Assembly: GCA_025024175.1 (NCBI GenBank)
Contig: QCXZ01000138.1
Span: forward strand, 50,067,092-50,131,091
Source of the DNA: Rhyzopertha dominica
Taxonomy: Eukaryota; Arthropoda; Insecta; Coleoptera; Bostrichidae
Length of the DNA: 64,000 nucleotides
Direction: 5' to 3'
A model generated the notes under the pieces. It made no database searches. It was not told where the DNA came from and was given only the letters and a program-made list of their open reading frames with translations. Within the stretch, counting starts at the first letter, position 1. Every line of letters starts with the position of its first letter. Position numbers and translations under genes: made by a program. Positions 35,424 through 47,126 of the stretch are shown piece by piece.

Positions 35424-36415
35424 CAGGGTTGGCATGGTTAAAACAAAATGTTTAAAACAGAATGTTTTAAATGCAAATTGAATTGAATGCAAAACCAGGC
35501 CCAGTTAGAAAATACGTAAACGTTTTTTCAAACTTGAAAAAAAAGAAAAAATATGCAGTATTCTGTTCGGCTTCTTATTGATACAACTACAGTTATAGAA
35601 ATGAATAATTTAACTTTAACATTTTTTCATAGATGTAATTTACAAACATTTTAAGACAACAAATAAAAGTCTTAATCTTAACATAACATAAAAATTTGTA
35701 TTTTTGGTCCAATACTACAAAACAATAAATAAGACGTTCATTCAACACTTACTAGATAATTATATCTTTAGTACAAAAAAACAAATGGTTATCAGAATTT
35801 GGAAATATAAAAAACAATAAACAAAGAATAAACAAATATCAGCATTTTTACTTTTTTACTAGTGTAACCATATCTTTTTTGCACTTCTTGCATTGAGCTC
35901 GCATTCTACCATTTTGCACCTTAATTTTGTCAAAGTTATTCCACACTGCATTGTTCCTACTACGCCATTGTAATTGTTGAACTTTAAACTTTTAAACAGA
36001 CAAGATCGGTTCCTATTCTTTGTTAAAGTTGATATTAGCTAAAATCAACCCAGTAACCTTAAATTGGGGTATGCGATTGCTCTAGATTTTCAGAACAGTG
36101 TTGATTCTAGCTTAAAATAGAAAAGAGAAACCGACTCATAATAACTAAAATTGTTACGTAAACAAAAAGCAACTGATAATCGTAGTCATCTAGGGATTTT
36201 TAGACAACTGCTACGCTCCGCGCCATCTGCTCGCATTTATTTTCGTTAATATATATAGTAATCTGCATGAGAGTTCATGTTTAAAACACTGTTTAAAACG
36301 TTTTAAACATGTTTTCAACTAAGTTAAAAAAAACATGTTTAAAGCGATTTAAGCACGGTTAAACAAAAAACTGTTTGTTTGCTTAATAAAAAAAACATTT
36401 TTTTTGCCAACCCTG
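35424..36415. mobile_element. hAT-family element, non-autonomous, with 8-bp target-site duplication
   Basis: Ends CAGGGTTGGCA (35424) and TGCCAACCCTG (to 36415) are inverted. Flanks are ATAGCTAC (35416-35423) and ATAGTTAC (36416-36423), an 8-bp duplication with one mismatch, as expected for hAT insertions. Subterminal regions are rich in TTTAAAAC/GTTTAAAA strings. Total 992 bp, far below an autonomous hAT, so a deletion derivative. Confidence 0.85.
35861..35990 (-). pseudogene. BED-type zinc finger remnant inside the hAT element
   Basis: Minus-strand frame reads WRSRNNAVWNNFDKIKV then RMRAQCKKCKKDMVTLVKK and a stop. W..F followed by CxxC is the first half of a BED zinc finger, the usual N-terminal DNA-binding domain of hAT transposases. 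The distal His/Cys pair is missing. Confidence 0.6.
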
Positions 36416-37229
36416 ATAGTTACTATAGTTAGGTTGAAATGTCAGGAACGGTAGAGAACACTCGTTTTACTCCATCTAGCGTTTTTGTGGTCAATAGTGA
36501 CATGTTATTGTAGGAGGTATCATTAAGAATTGCAGAACGCATTCTTATCGAGATTTTAGCACTAGAAAATGTAATTTTTTAAAGACTTAGGCTGCAGAAG
36601 CAATTAGAAGACGCTTTACAAAAAGTATGACCGCGAAACGGTAAAAAAATCCGAATCATTCGCGCCGATTCACTAAGGTGTAAAAAATTATATCATTTTG
36701 TTCCAAAAAACGACAGCGATGCTTAACAGATTTCCAAAAATTCAGTCATAAATAACTTTTAATAGAACTGTCCAATTTTTTTCTTAATCCAATGCAAAGA
36801 TGAATTAGCTTTCAATTTTTTAAAGACTGTATTAGGAAACTCTAGTTTGTATTTTTTAAATTTAGATGTATAATTATTTTAAAAAGGTATAAAATAGTGT
36901 TTTAATAGACAATAGTAAATACATAATATTATGTACACCTGCTCACATAAATGATAATGCTAAAGAAAGGATTTTCTAAAAATTTTAAAACCCAATTTAC
37001 CAGTTATTAAGACGATCGCGCTAGCATGCTGCCCTTTTAGAACAGTAAACATAACGCGTTATTTGCAGAATGCAGATTGTTGTTTAAACAAGACACAGGC
37101 GGTAATGAAATGTGAGCGAAGCTGATACATGTCGCACAATATTTTATTGCATTTGATGATAGGTTCGTATTCTAATAAAACGTTGTTGGCTAAATAAACA
37201 AAAAAGTTAATGAAAATGACCAAAACTAA

Positions 37230-37470
37230 ATTGCAGTCTTAAATAAGTGTTCAAAATATGCACCATCTTGCGTAGTTTGTAACCAATTCTGAAAAAAAGG
37301 TGCTAAGATTACTGAGTATTCGACTTTCACTTTCAGAAACGCTCTGTTAAATTATTCCTATCCTATCATCAACTGCAATAGCCGGTGTTTGATATACCTT
37401 ATTTTTAACGTACCCCTATAGGAAATTTTGTCAAACCTGCGGACCTAGAAGACCAGTTTGTTAGACTACC
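37230..37470 (-). pseudogene. Tc1/mariner-like transposase C-terminal scrap
   Basis: Minus strand reads VKNKVYQTPAIAVDDRIGII, then a helix and FFQNWLQTTQDGAYFEHLFK, matching the C-terminal end pattern of the transposases at 28670-29716 and 50108-51554. A degenerate WSSRSAGLT at about 37450-37470 corresponds to their third catalytic motif. Confidence 0.65.
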
Positions 37471-38081
37471 CCGTTTATATGCATATAGGTATATATGTAT
37501 ATAGCAAAAAAAGCAGAACATGTAAGTAAGTGTCCTCATTGACGTTACCAGTAAAAAAAAAGTTGGTGCCGATAGCAAAATTTCTTACTATTCGCCCCAG
37601 AGATTGTTTTACCAGTTACCTCGGTAACAAGCAATTCGCGCAAACTTTGTATTTTGGACAGAGTAATAGTGTAGGTTGTGCCTGGATCCAGTTTGATCCA
37701 CAGCCCATTCAAAAACTTGTCATTTATTTTTCTCTGCAATTTTCTAAATACTAATATTACTAATATGAAGTAATCTATCTAAAACCCTTTACTTTATTGT
37801 ATTCTGATTTACTACAAAATTTATCAAAACATCTAGTGGATTTTCTTTATTCGTCACAGTGTTCTTTCAGTTTTGGGACAATCAATACTTTTTTTTGTGT
37901 CCCCTAGAGAAAAAAAGATCGCATCATTTTTTTACTTTTTGATATAGATAGGTACTCGATATTTTTTAATATGATGTAAAAGTCAAATTCAAAAAAGAAT
38001 CAAATAGCGGTACGTTAGCTGTATATAGCAAGTATCGCTAATAAAATGCCCCTCAACTTTGACCTTAAAAATGCAGCACCT

Positions 38082-38275
38082 ACTATACAGAGTGTCCCAT
38101 TAAAAAGAAGTTGAATGTAGTGCAGCATAACTGGAATGCTTCGCATAACAAAAATATTTTATGGTTATATATCGTTAAAAAAGAGGTAGAATTTGTTTTT
38201 CAATTTTTTCTATACGGCAAATAATAAAGTAGTTATGCAGTTTTGCCTCTCTCATAGGCCACCCTGTGTATGTAT
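38082..38275. mobile_element. Possible small inverted-repeat element (MITE)
   Basis: TATACAGAGTGTCCCAT at about 38084 and, inverted, ATACACAGGGTGGCCTAT ending near 38271 are imperfect inverted ends of the kind found on mariner-derived MITEs. About 190 bp with no coding. Confidence 0.4.
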
Positions 38276-38279
38276 TATA

Positions 38280-39500
38280 TTTACAAATCATTGCCATTAT
38301 CTTGTTAAAAAAGTTGCTAAAAGCCTACACAAAGAAAATTTGTCAATATTGATACAGAAGCCATGGTATTATTATTGATTTTTTCACGACTGGACAAACA
38401 TTTAACAAAAAAGAGAAATTGGTCAAGCTTACTGCAAAGAGACAAAGGAAAATAACCCAGACTTTTTGCATATCATCCCTAGATGGTTAGTTTCTTGAAG
38501 TTGACAATAGTAGGAAAATAATTATCGCAACTCCTTTACTTTTTAATCTTGAGAGTATAGTTGCGTTAAATACAAATTGGGAAAATGTAGATTTGCCTCT
38601 TTTTAACAGCATTCACGAAAATTTGGTTATTTCTTGAATAAATTAAGTAAAGTTTAAATCTTCTATTATTTATGACTGAATCAAATCATTTTATATAAGT
38701 AAGGCACCAATATATTTAAGACAGATTTTATTAAAAACGCAAGGCAGAGAAGTAACATTGTAATTTAAAACTGCACAGACCTGGATTTGTTATATTACAG
38801 AGTATAGTAAACTAAATGATGATTTTTACAACGAGAATATCATTAAAGTAGGATTTAAAGTATTCTGTCAAAGTATTTCTGTCAAATTATTTTCCATTTA
38901 TTCTCACTCTCTTGTGATATTATTACCGAAAACACGCCTAGAATAGCTAACAAGTCATCTTCTACTGAAGATGGCAGCTTAGCTTTCGAAATAAAATATT
39001 TAGATTTTTTAAATTATTGTGGTAAATGTTTCTCATATAGAAGTTAATTAGACCCAACCCAACCCCCTAGACCCTTTCTTATTCTAATTAGGTCTTTCAT
39101 TGAATCTTACTTTCCCGATTAACGATTAACTGATTTACGTTTAATTCTACTTTACAAATCAGACGTCTTCTGCGTCATGTTGAGGAGGTCCTTATGTGTA
39201 GCTTTTAAATAAGCAAGCTAAGTATGATTTGTGCAATTAATAGATATTGGTACTGCAATGCATTAAAGCACATGCGTCTTCAATTTCCTTCTTCTGGGAG
39301 CTTACTGATTGCTGAAGATTATGGTGGCAGTCCAGTGGTTGAAGTAACGGTTGCAACTAGTGTACAAACCAATAAAGAAAGAATACCGTTTTCTTCTATT
39401 TTTCAACAGGTTCCTGTATTTTTGTTGCTTGCTGCTCAGTTCAGCAACTTGGTATCGCAAAAGAATAAACATTTCAGACAACCATTCCGACAACTGGTGA
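38280..39500. other. No gene seen upstream of Hmx
   Basis: AT-rich, nothing recognised. A 130-residue ORF at 39224-39616 overlaps the putative Hmx 5' region and has no known domain. Confidence 0.4.
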
Positions 39501-39605
39501 GTAAACAAGTTTGCAATACTTCGAGACCTGTTTACAACGAAAACAACATCTCTTGGACGCCGCCACTGGCAGTCGGACCGCCAGAGAGAGAGGGCGAGCC
39601 GTCAG

Positions 39606-39651
39606 GTAAGAGTTAGGGGTGTAGTTCGTGAAAAAGGGGTGTGTCTTGCAG
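39606..39651 (+). other. Possible 46-bp 5' UTR intron of Hmx
   Basis: TCAG|GTAAGAGT at 39602-39613 is a strong donor, and GTGTCTTGCAG ends at 39651, 140 bases before the Hmx start codon. If spliced, the leader contains a mini-intron. The donor could instead join a more distant acceptor. Confidence 0.3.
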
Positions 39652-39748
39652 CAAACCGCCCTCCCCATGAAACTAGGTGTAAACATTTACGGTTTCGCAG
39701 TATCTGGTCAACTGACAATCTGCGGTTATCGCGCGGCCGTTTGTCACA

Positions 39749-39781
39749 ATGTCGCTCCAAACCGTCGCCGTCGGTATCTAG
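39749..39781 (+). promoter_or_regulatory. Upstream ORF in the Hmx leader
   Basis: ATG at 39749 opens an 11-codon frame ending TAG at 39779-39781, out of frame with and ending 10 nt before the Hmx start at 39792. It would be translated before the main frame if the leader includes it. Confidence 0.4.
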
Positions 39782-39791
39782 AGATCTGGCG

Positions 39792-40129
39792 ATGGACCGG
39801 CGACCGGAAGTCGAGGTGAACGTGGTGTCCAGCCCGGAGTCGGGCAGCGGGAACGCGTCCCCGGAACCGGTGGAGCCCTACCGGCTGGTCAACGCGACGG
39901 GCATCACGTGTTTCCCGGTGATAAAGACGGCCGACGACGACGAGAGGAAGAGCCCTCCGACGCAGAAGACGACGACCGGCGGTTCGACGAACTTCTCGAT
40001 CTCGAGCATCCTCAGCAGGAGCGAACCGACGGGGAAGAGGAACGGGCTGCTGGCGGGGCTGCCCAACGTCGGACAGAATGTGCTCGATGTGGGGGCCGGT
40101 GGGAATAGTGATACCGCGATGCTGTCGAG
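39792..40129 (+). CDS. Hmx: Hmx homeobox transcription factor, coding exon 1
   Basis: First coding exon (112 codons plus 2 nt) of the Hmx/NK5-type homeobox gene, a nuclear DNA-binding regulator that in animals patterns head, neural and sensory tissue. Start ATG chosen at 39792 because an Asp/Glu/Val-rich N-terminus begins here; an in-frame ATG at 39639 would add 51 unremarkable residues, so the start is not certain. Residues 66-76 read TNFSISSILSR, an EH1-type motif (FSISSIL) of the kind that recruits Groucho corepressor in NK-class proteins. A Gly/Asn-rich tail follows. The exon ends ATG CTG TCG AG|GTAAGT, phase 2. GC content and codon use are far above the AT-rich flanks. The complete spliced frame over four exons is 1287 nt, 428 residues. 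Confidence 0.9.
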
Positions 40130-40310
40130 GTAAGTCGCGTCTAGATGGCATATACCCATTGATGGAACATGTTCGGCAATTGATTGCCATTTTCAGTTTA
40201 AAAGAAAAAAACAAGAAGGACCAACCTAAAAAGCTTTTTTTTAATATCATGAATGGTGATTGACAACAGCTTGGGAAATAATTTTGACGCGTTACTTCAT
40301 TTTTTATTTG

Positions 40311-40493
40311 TTAATCCCAGGGAAAGCTGGGCTTACACAAAAATTTAACACGGCCAAATATATCGGAAGTACAGATTAAATATAGAAGGGGTCCCAGTAC
40401 TGACCCTTGGGGCGCGCCACTAGTAACAGGCACTTTATTAGAAAGAAGGCCATTAACTCGAACTATTTGGAAGCGGTCTTTGAAGTAAGACAC
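40311..40493 (-). pseudogene. Non-LTR RT fragment in Hmx intron 1
   Basis: Minus-strand frame FKDRFQIVRVNGLLSNKVPV then TSGAPQGSVLGPLLYLICTSD, the conserved PQGS block of non-LTR reverse transcriptases. Antisense to Hmx, truncated at both ends. Confidence 0.8.
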
Positions 40494-40559
40494 AAATTAT
40501 ATTATTATATCGTCCAGGACTCTCAAAAATACCGTGGCAATACTTTGATTTTTCTGAAA

Positions 40560-43500
40560 ACCTGATTGAAACGGTGAAATTTCTCAATAATTTTCACAAA
40601 TGTAAGTACTAAATTTATGGGACGAAGGTCTGCTAATCTAATTTATTTGTTGTTACCAAAGCTTCCTTCTTGTCTTTTGTTAGACAGAAAATGGCAATCG
40701 AACATTGTTCTCCAAAACGTGCTGGAAATAACAAACGTAGAGGATTTGTTTGTAAAGTTTTGGAATTTTGCTTGAAGGATGAAATGCCCATTATATAAGG
40801 GTCCTTTATCTCCGCTCTCGCCCTTGTAGCTAAGTTATTACGTACTTATTTAAGTTGAATTTTAATATTTTGTATAGTTTACTTATATTCTAGCCCGAAA
40901 AATCAAGAAAATATTTATGATTATACAGAATATTCCAAAAAAGGTTACGCCATAATGATATATTTTGAAACTTTATATTATTATTTTTGGTATTCAATAG
41001 GATTCCTTTTTAGTTACTTCGAAATTGCAACTTTTTTAAAAATCTGTTCAGAGATTACTTACTGTAAAATGCCTACATTCTTTAATCATAAAAGCTTTTT
41101 GTTTTCCTTATTTTACAATCGTTGTGAAATTAAATATAATTAAAACCCTGTCGCACTTTCAGAGTTACTTGCAAATAAACTCGCTCAGTCAACTATTTTA
41201 ATTAAAAAAAACAATAATGATAAAATATAATTTTAACATATTATTATTAAATTATTATTATTATTATTATTATTATATTATTATTATTAAATAAGAAAAG
41301 TAGCTTTGAACATTGTAAGTTTAAAACATTGTTATCTTCGTGTTATATGATATCCAATAGAAGGAACTTTCAAAACTTATTAGAGAGACGTATAAGGATT
41401 AAATGTCGACTATTCAAAAGTAGTGGCAAACAGAGCGGCCTGAACTAAAGCACATACTCATAAATTGGATGTGCTATTACTTATTACCGAAAATCATCCC
41501 GTTAAATAGTCAAACAGCAATTGGTGATGCTGTTGGTTCAACGAATTCTAACAGACAGATATTTATATCTCATTCAGCTTCACCAAGAACTGAAAAAAAA
41601 ACTTTGAAAAACGTAATAATTTTTGTAATAGGCTAAATTATAACTTTTTCGGTATTCTTTTGTTTTATATCATAAACATTCGGTTAGTTAATCGCAATAA
41701 TATTCATTATCACTCTAACCACAATCTAAAAATGTTTAGACAGATTGATCAAGAACAAATACATAACGGTTTTTCATTTCAATGTATTTTCATGCTTTCA
41801 TGCTTCTTCCTTGATATAAAACACCAATTGGGTTTTTTATTTAGGCGGTTACATGTAAAAAAGGCAATCTCTGTTCTTTTGCTATTATTCTGTTTTAACC
41901 CAATGTCGAAATACGACTTTGATATCTATTTTGTCTTGACTTGCAAAAGCAGGAATCTCAGTTACAACCAGCCACAAATGTTTATTGATTAAAAATACAA
42001 CTGATGATTAGTTAGTTATTTAAGCTTTCGTTTGTTGGATTCTATAGCAGAAACTTTGAATTTATTCGACATATTAGCTAGTTGCAATTAAATATCCAAA
42101 TATCTGTTCACTTTAGAAAACCTCATAATTCTAACAAGTATTCTTAAAGAGAAATACGAGATATTAAGCGTAAAAAATGTAGCTATGTTAAAAAAATGCG
42201 AATATTTGATACTTCTTTAAGTATAGTACAATGGTGTAGATCCATTTTTTCTTGGAAAAAATTAGAGTTGTCTAATTTATAACAAAATAACTAAAAAATG
42301 TTCATTGGATATGTAATAAAATATAAAACCCAAAACGAAGGTCAGAAAAAGCGGTAGTCCCGTTCAATTTTCTCTTTCCCCCTTCTCCAGTGGTGCAAGT
42401 AAATAAATTGGAATAAACGAGTATTATTCTAAGTACAGGTCTTATTGTTGACTATTTTTAACGAGCATACTATTGTATGCGCTTTATGACAAGTTTTCGA
42501 ATTTTTTAAATTATCTTAATGTTTATTTTATGAAATGAAACAAAACAATTTAACCCTATGAGTTTAGATTACTTTGGGACGGTTCAGATTTTCAACACAA
42601 CGTGTTTTGTTAAGATGTCCATTGAAACGCTGTTATAATTCGGTTACTGAAATAATTCAATACTTATTTTCTGTTTATTTGAAGGTTTCTAGATTTTTTT
42701 AATACAGACCACAGATTATCTGCAGCTTTACCTCGAATACATTTTTTATATATCTACCTAAAACATCATATTCAAATTTGAATTTTGATTATCTCCTCTT
42801 GTGGGCTTAATTACTTCTTGACGTTTAAAAGTGGTAGCAAGAAATTTATAAACCAGTCTGAAAATCTCCCACAATTTGATGCGTAATAACGTAATAACGT
42901 GCACTAGTAGGTCTACTTCTGATTATCCTAAACGAGTGTTAGTTTTTCCTTCCCATTTTCACCCACCATTAAGCAAACGCAGGCTTTTGGTACATTCCTT
43001 ATACGTTCCAAATACTTTTGTCAAGTCATCGACTAGATGTATTTCGTCATAATTCCAAATATTGCATACCATTTTTTTTTAATTTAACTTCAAAATTATC
43101 AAAGGAACTATTAATGATTTCTAAGTTATTTGTAGTACCTACGTGACTAATAATTTTAGGCTAATTTTTAGGATAAATGTAGATGTAGTTTAAGAAATTA
43201 TTTTACCCAGTCAATATGGGAAAGTGTTACTTAAAATATTTGACATTTTTATCCTGTCATTCAAATTGAACTTGACTATACATCTAAAGTCAGATATCGT
43301 GACTAAAAATCAAAACGTAGATATGATGATTTGCCTTAAACTAATTTTCTTCTTAGTCACTTAAAAAATGTCGGTTATAAACCATTTATTAAAAAAGACC
43401 TGCCGATTCCCAATTAAGTCACCAGACGACAAATATTTAATTCACTAGATGAATTTGGACGATCTTGCACACTTAAAATATGAGCAGGTGCTAAATATCT

Positions 43501-46330
43501 TTTTGTATTTTAGATAGCAATGACATTAGGCATATTGGGAGCCTATAGAAGCGACGAGTTATACAAATATGACTATTCAGGACGTTAACGATCAAAAAAT
43601 GTGCATTGTCTTTAAAATTTCACAAACAATGACAAATATTCATGGAACATTATTTTTGTAGTTTTGTTTCCGGAGAAAAAATCGGTATAAGCAATAAATA
43701 TAAGTATGCGCATTCTGAATAATATAGGTATAAGATGACCAGTATCTTCTACACCTGAATATTTGTAGAAGCCCCACCACTTCATACCTTACCACGACTT
43801 TACAAAAATAGTCAAGAACATATCCTATTCTTAAAGCAAGGGTGAAAAGTGTGTTGCGTGGCAGGATAGGTGTTCTCCGTGTCGTAGTTTATGCAACAAT
43901 AGTCGACCGAATATATATTTCTTGATACAAAAACCGAAAGATAATGCAGATAGAGCACGGAAATAGCCAAAGAGGAGACAAGCGTATATACAGCTAGATA
44001 ACCAGCTAGGAGCAGCTACAAAAATAATTGGAAAAGGACGGGAACATATTAAAATTCTTAAGGAATATGAAACATCTACAAACATTTGAATAATCGTTTA
44101 TGTCTTGTAAAAATTGTAAAGTGATATATTAAATTTCTTAAACATTAATAACTTTGAATTACCTCTTATTTTAACTGCAATTTTTTGGATAAGAAATGCA
44201 CTATTATTATGTAGATGTATGTATGTAGATTTGGCCCAATTTTTTTCTAGGGCTAGACCAAATAACCATTTTTAAATATATTCTTTTCCTAATTTCAAGA
44301 GTAAATTTTTGCAAACTTTCTAGAATCACTGAATCCACTAATTTTAAAATTCATCATTTTGTTGGTTACAGAAGTATATCCCTCAGTCATTATACATATA
44401 GTAATTAATAACTTATTCATAGCATGACACAAAGGAAACAAAATATGTGTAGGCACGCGTATATTTGTTTTTAGTATTTAAATTTGATTTACGAAGCCAC
44501 TTTTTGCACGAGTACTTGATCATAAATTGGTAAAAATGTCGCTGTGCTTTGTATTATATTGTTTGATTAATAACATACAAATTAGAACGAGAAGACAACT
44601 TCAAAACAAAATCCCTAAATTTCCGATTTCATGTGAGAACTATAGACAGATTTGTCGTGTCTTATGGGTCACTATTTTTAATTGTGTTAGGTTATTTAAG
44701 TACAGATTGTCATGTACATAGGATCTGCATTATATGTATTTCTTATTTATATATATCCCAATTCAAACTGTGTGTAAATGAAGTAAATCTAATTAACATG
44801 GTAATTAACCAGTTTTTTTATAAGTCTGTGATAGTCATTTTATGCACTTCGGTAAATTTACATCAATTTTTTTCTTTTCTTTTTGTTATTCAACTATTTA
44901 AATGTTCACCTCAAACACACCTGTTGTTACAGCAAACAACACTATTTAAACAGAATAAATGATGCTTTAATGCAACAATCTGTTTTTGGATACAAAGAAA
45001 TAATTGTTTGAATTTGCGCGTGCCACTAGCAAAAGCCGCCGTTATTTGTTTCTTATTATTGTCAGTTTATTTCATTAAACTGTGAAACAAAAGAGGAAGA
45101 TGGTCACAGATTTTAAAAGTAAGTATGAAACCTAAATAAAGTATTTGCTTAATGTGATGTGAAATATAAGGCATTGAAACAAGCACATGATCGTTAACGC
45201 AAGCTCTGTTACAAAATCAAAGTCTATGATTCGTAAGGATGTTAATTACGGCGTTGTCTCTCTGCATCTTGAATTAGGTATATGTTAGTAAAGTCTGCCC
45301 AATAAAGTGCCCTATTTGTACCAAACTACTATTACAAGTAATGCGTTATTTATTCAGTATATTTGTAATACTAAAATGGAACACATTTATCACGCTATAG
45401 AAACCAGTAGATTTGTGATTGTCCTTTAAATTAAAATAAATATCATATTTTCCGTCTGCATTATATTCGTACATATAAGTAGCAAAGTTTACCTTGTCAA
45501 TGGACTTGTCTAGGTTAGGCTGATTTAAATCAGATGTTTTTTTACTAAACCAATTACAGTTTTGCGTAAATGAATTGAGTGACATATTGCGTTTTTTAAT
45601 TACAAGAAACACACACGCTCTATAAAAAAAACAGAAAGTCACAGGAATACACTTGCATAAAATACATAGACATATCGAAGTGGGTTAATCAAAATTTATT
45701 TCTTTAACTTAAAAACAATTTATTTATATGTTTAAAGGGCTTGTTTGAATGGAATATTTATACAATCTAATTAAAAAATATATATTTCATTGAAATTCAC
45801 ATGCAGTTTGCTGCAATAACAGAGATAATGAACCGAGTATATGAATTCTTTCAATCAAACAATTGTTTGATTCCAGGAAATAGCTGTTTCATTGGACTAA
45901 ATCAGTGATATATTTACTGCAAAGAAATATTTATTTGGTATGCAGAGAATCACTTACCTCTTCTCTGATTCCAAACAAATATTTGTTTCAGTCAAATTTA
46001 ATCATATGTTTATTCCAAACATCTTTATGGTTTAGCGAAACAAATACTTTGTTATACAAAGGAAATGAGTATTCTTGATTCAATAGTTTCAAAAGTTAAT
46101 TTAAAGCTTTGTATATATTACGTTAAATACATGTTCAAGAATTTTGAGGGTTTGAAACAAACAAATCATTTACTTCGCCATATACAAACAAATAATTTGT
46201 TTGCCGTAAATATATTTTTTTCTTCTAAACAAATTGTTCTCTCTGTGTACCTGCGCTTGGTTCGCTCGAAGCACGCAAAATGTGTGGTTTGCTCACAGCA
46301 CGTTCGCTAAACACACGTAGTCTCGACTAT
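40560..46330. other. Hmx intron 1, AT-rich, no gene seen
   Basis: Nothing coding recognised. An ATTATTATT microsatellite lies at about 41238-41291. The segment 45850-46230 is dense in CAAACAAATATTTGTTTG-like palindromic strings and may be a small inverted-repeat element. Confidence 0.45.
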
Positions 46331-46382
46331 TGTTAAAGCAATCGCATTCTGTATAAAAGAAATCACTGACAGCAGGTGCATA

Positions 46383-46520
46383 ATGGTCTTTTCTCAAACT
46401 GCCGTCTCCGGAAAACCACGCCGAGTAGATAATATGAACCGCGCACTTGAAGCATTAGCTTTCCGTTCTCAACTTCTGAGAGACTCTCTACTTGGAGCAT
46501 CAAGGAGCAGCACTTTGTAG
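46383..46520 (+). CDS. Short ORF in a GC-richer island, unknown
   Basis: A 45-codon frame from ATG 46383 to TAG 46520 begins MVFSQTAVSGKPRRVDNMNR and continues with a Leu/Ala-rich amphipathic helix (ALEALAFRSQLLRDSLLG). A diverged second block with RRV and AFRS-like strings follows at about 46580-46700 in another frame, as if duplicated. Could be an exon, a small peptide gene or chance. Confidence 0.25.
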   Translation: MVFSQTAVSGKPRRVDNMNRALEALAFRSQLLRDSLLGASRSSTL

Positions 46521-46826
46521 GTATAGCCGTTAAGTGAAGCAGACAAGAATACCGTGTAGTTGTTTATCGATCTATTCGCAATATCGGGGCACTTAAACGC
46601 CGAGTAAGCTTCTTAGGGAATTCTGAGGAAGTCGCCTTCCGCTCTCCGACTTCGGGCATGGAGTCTTTGAGGAATACGCTGCCTCTACGAGAACACTTAA
46701 CTTAATGCAAATTTAATGTGAAATAGACGGAGATTTCCACAGGGGAGATGCCGACACCGCCCCCCCTCGAAGACCCGTATCGATCGCTATAAGTGGCCGA
46801 ATTAAATTCGGGAAGAAAAACAAAAG

Positions 46827-47126
46827 TTAATATTTTTTTTTAGCCGGAGGCGGAAGTTTCGGTAACGGACGGTTNCGGGAATATCCGAGGATAAGCAGAC
46901 GTTTGAAGGGATCATCGCCTTGTGGGCTCGGGATAATCGCCTCATCTGATGCCGAGGAAGTATCTCCTTTCTTTGAAGACGGCGGTTGATGACGTGTAAA
47001 GGATTTGTCGACTTCTTGAAATATACGGGCGGAAAGCGCTAAACTTTCTGATGCCGCCGATGACTCCCCTTTTTGATAATGGGGGTATTCCAAGTTTATC
47101 AAGTGATTAAGCACATTATTCATCGC
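46827..47126 (-). CDS. Hypothetical 99-residue protein nested in Hmx intron 1, antisense
   Basis: Minus-strand frame from ATG at 47126 to a stop at 46827-46829. It begins MNNVLNHLINLEYPHYQKGE, is Ser/Ala-rich with a helix (LALSARIFQEVDKSF), and ends in a Pro/Lys-rich RPLPKLPPPAKKKY. One unresolved base at 46875. The composition is more protein-like than neighbouring chance ORFs and lies in a locally GC-rich island, but I recognise no family. Confidence 0.35.
   Translation of the reverse strand, partial: AMNNVLNHLINLEYPHYQKGESSAASESLALSARIFQEVDKSFTRHQPPSSKKGDTSSASDEAIIPSPQGDDPFKRLLILGYSXNRPLPKLPPPAKKKY

Noticed and set aside
39496..39508. CTG|GTGAGT as the main 5' UTR donor of Hmx
   Set aside because: Plausible sequence, but a stronger donor lies at 39606 and nothing ties 39496 to the transcript.
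39744..40250. Minus-strand ORF of 168 codons over Hmx exon 1
   Set aside because: Arg-rich shadow of the Hmx coding strand.
41660..41992. 110-codon ORF in Hmx intron 1
   Set aside because: AT-driven composition rich in Phe, Ile and Asn, no domain, no splice context.
43831..44085. 84-codon minus-strand ORF as a membrane protein
   Set aside because: Hydrophobic text without a known family, no codon bias, in AT-rich intron DNA; probably chance.
45850..46230. CAAACAAATATTTGTTTG-rich segment as a transposon with defined ends
   Set aside because: Palindromic strings are clear but no target-site duplication or consistent termini could be found by eye.
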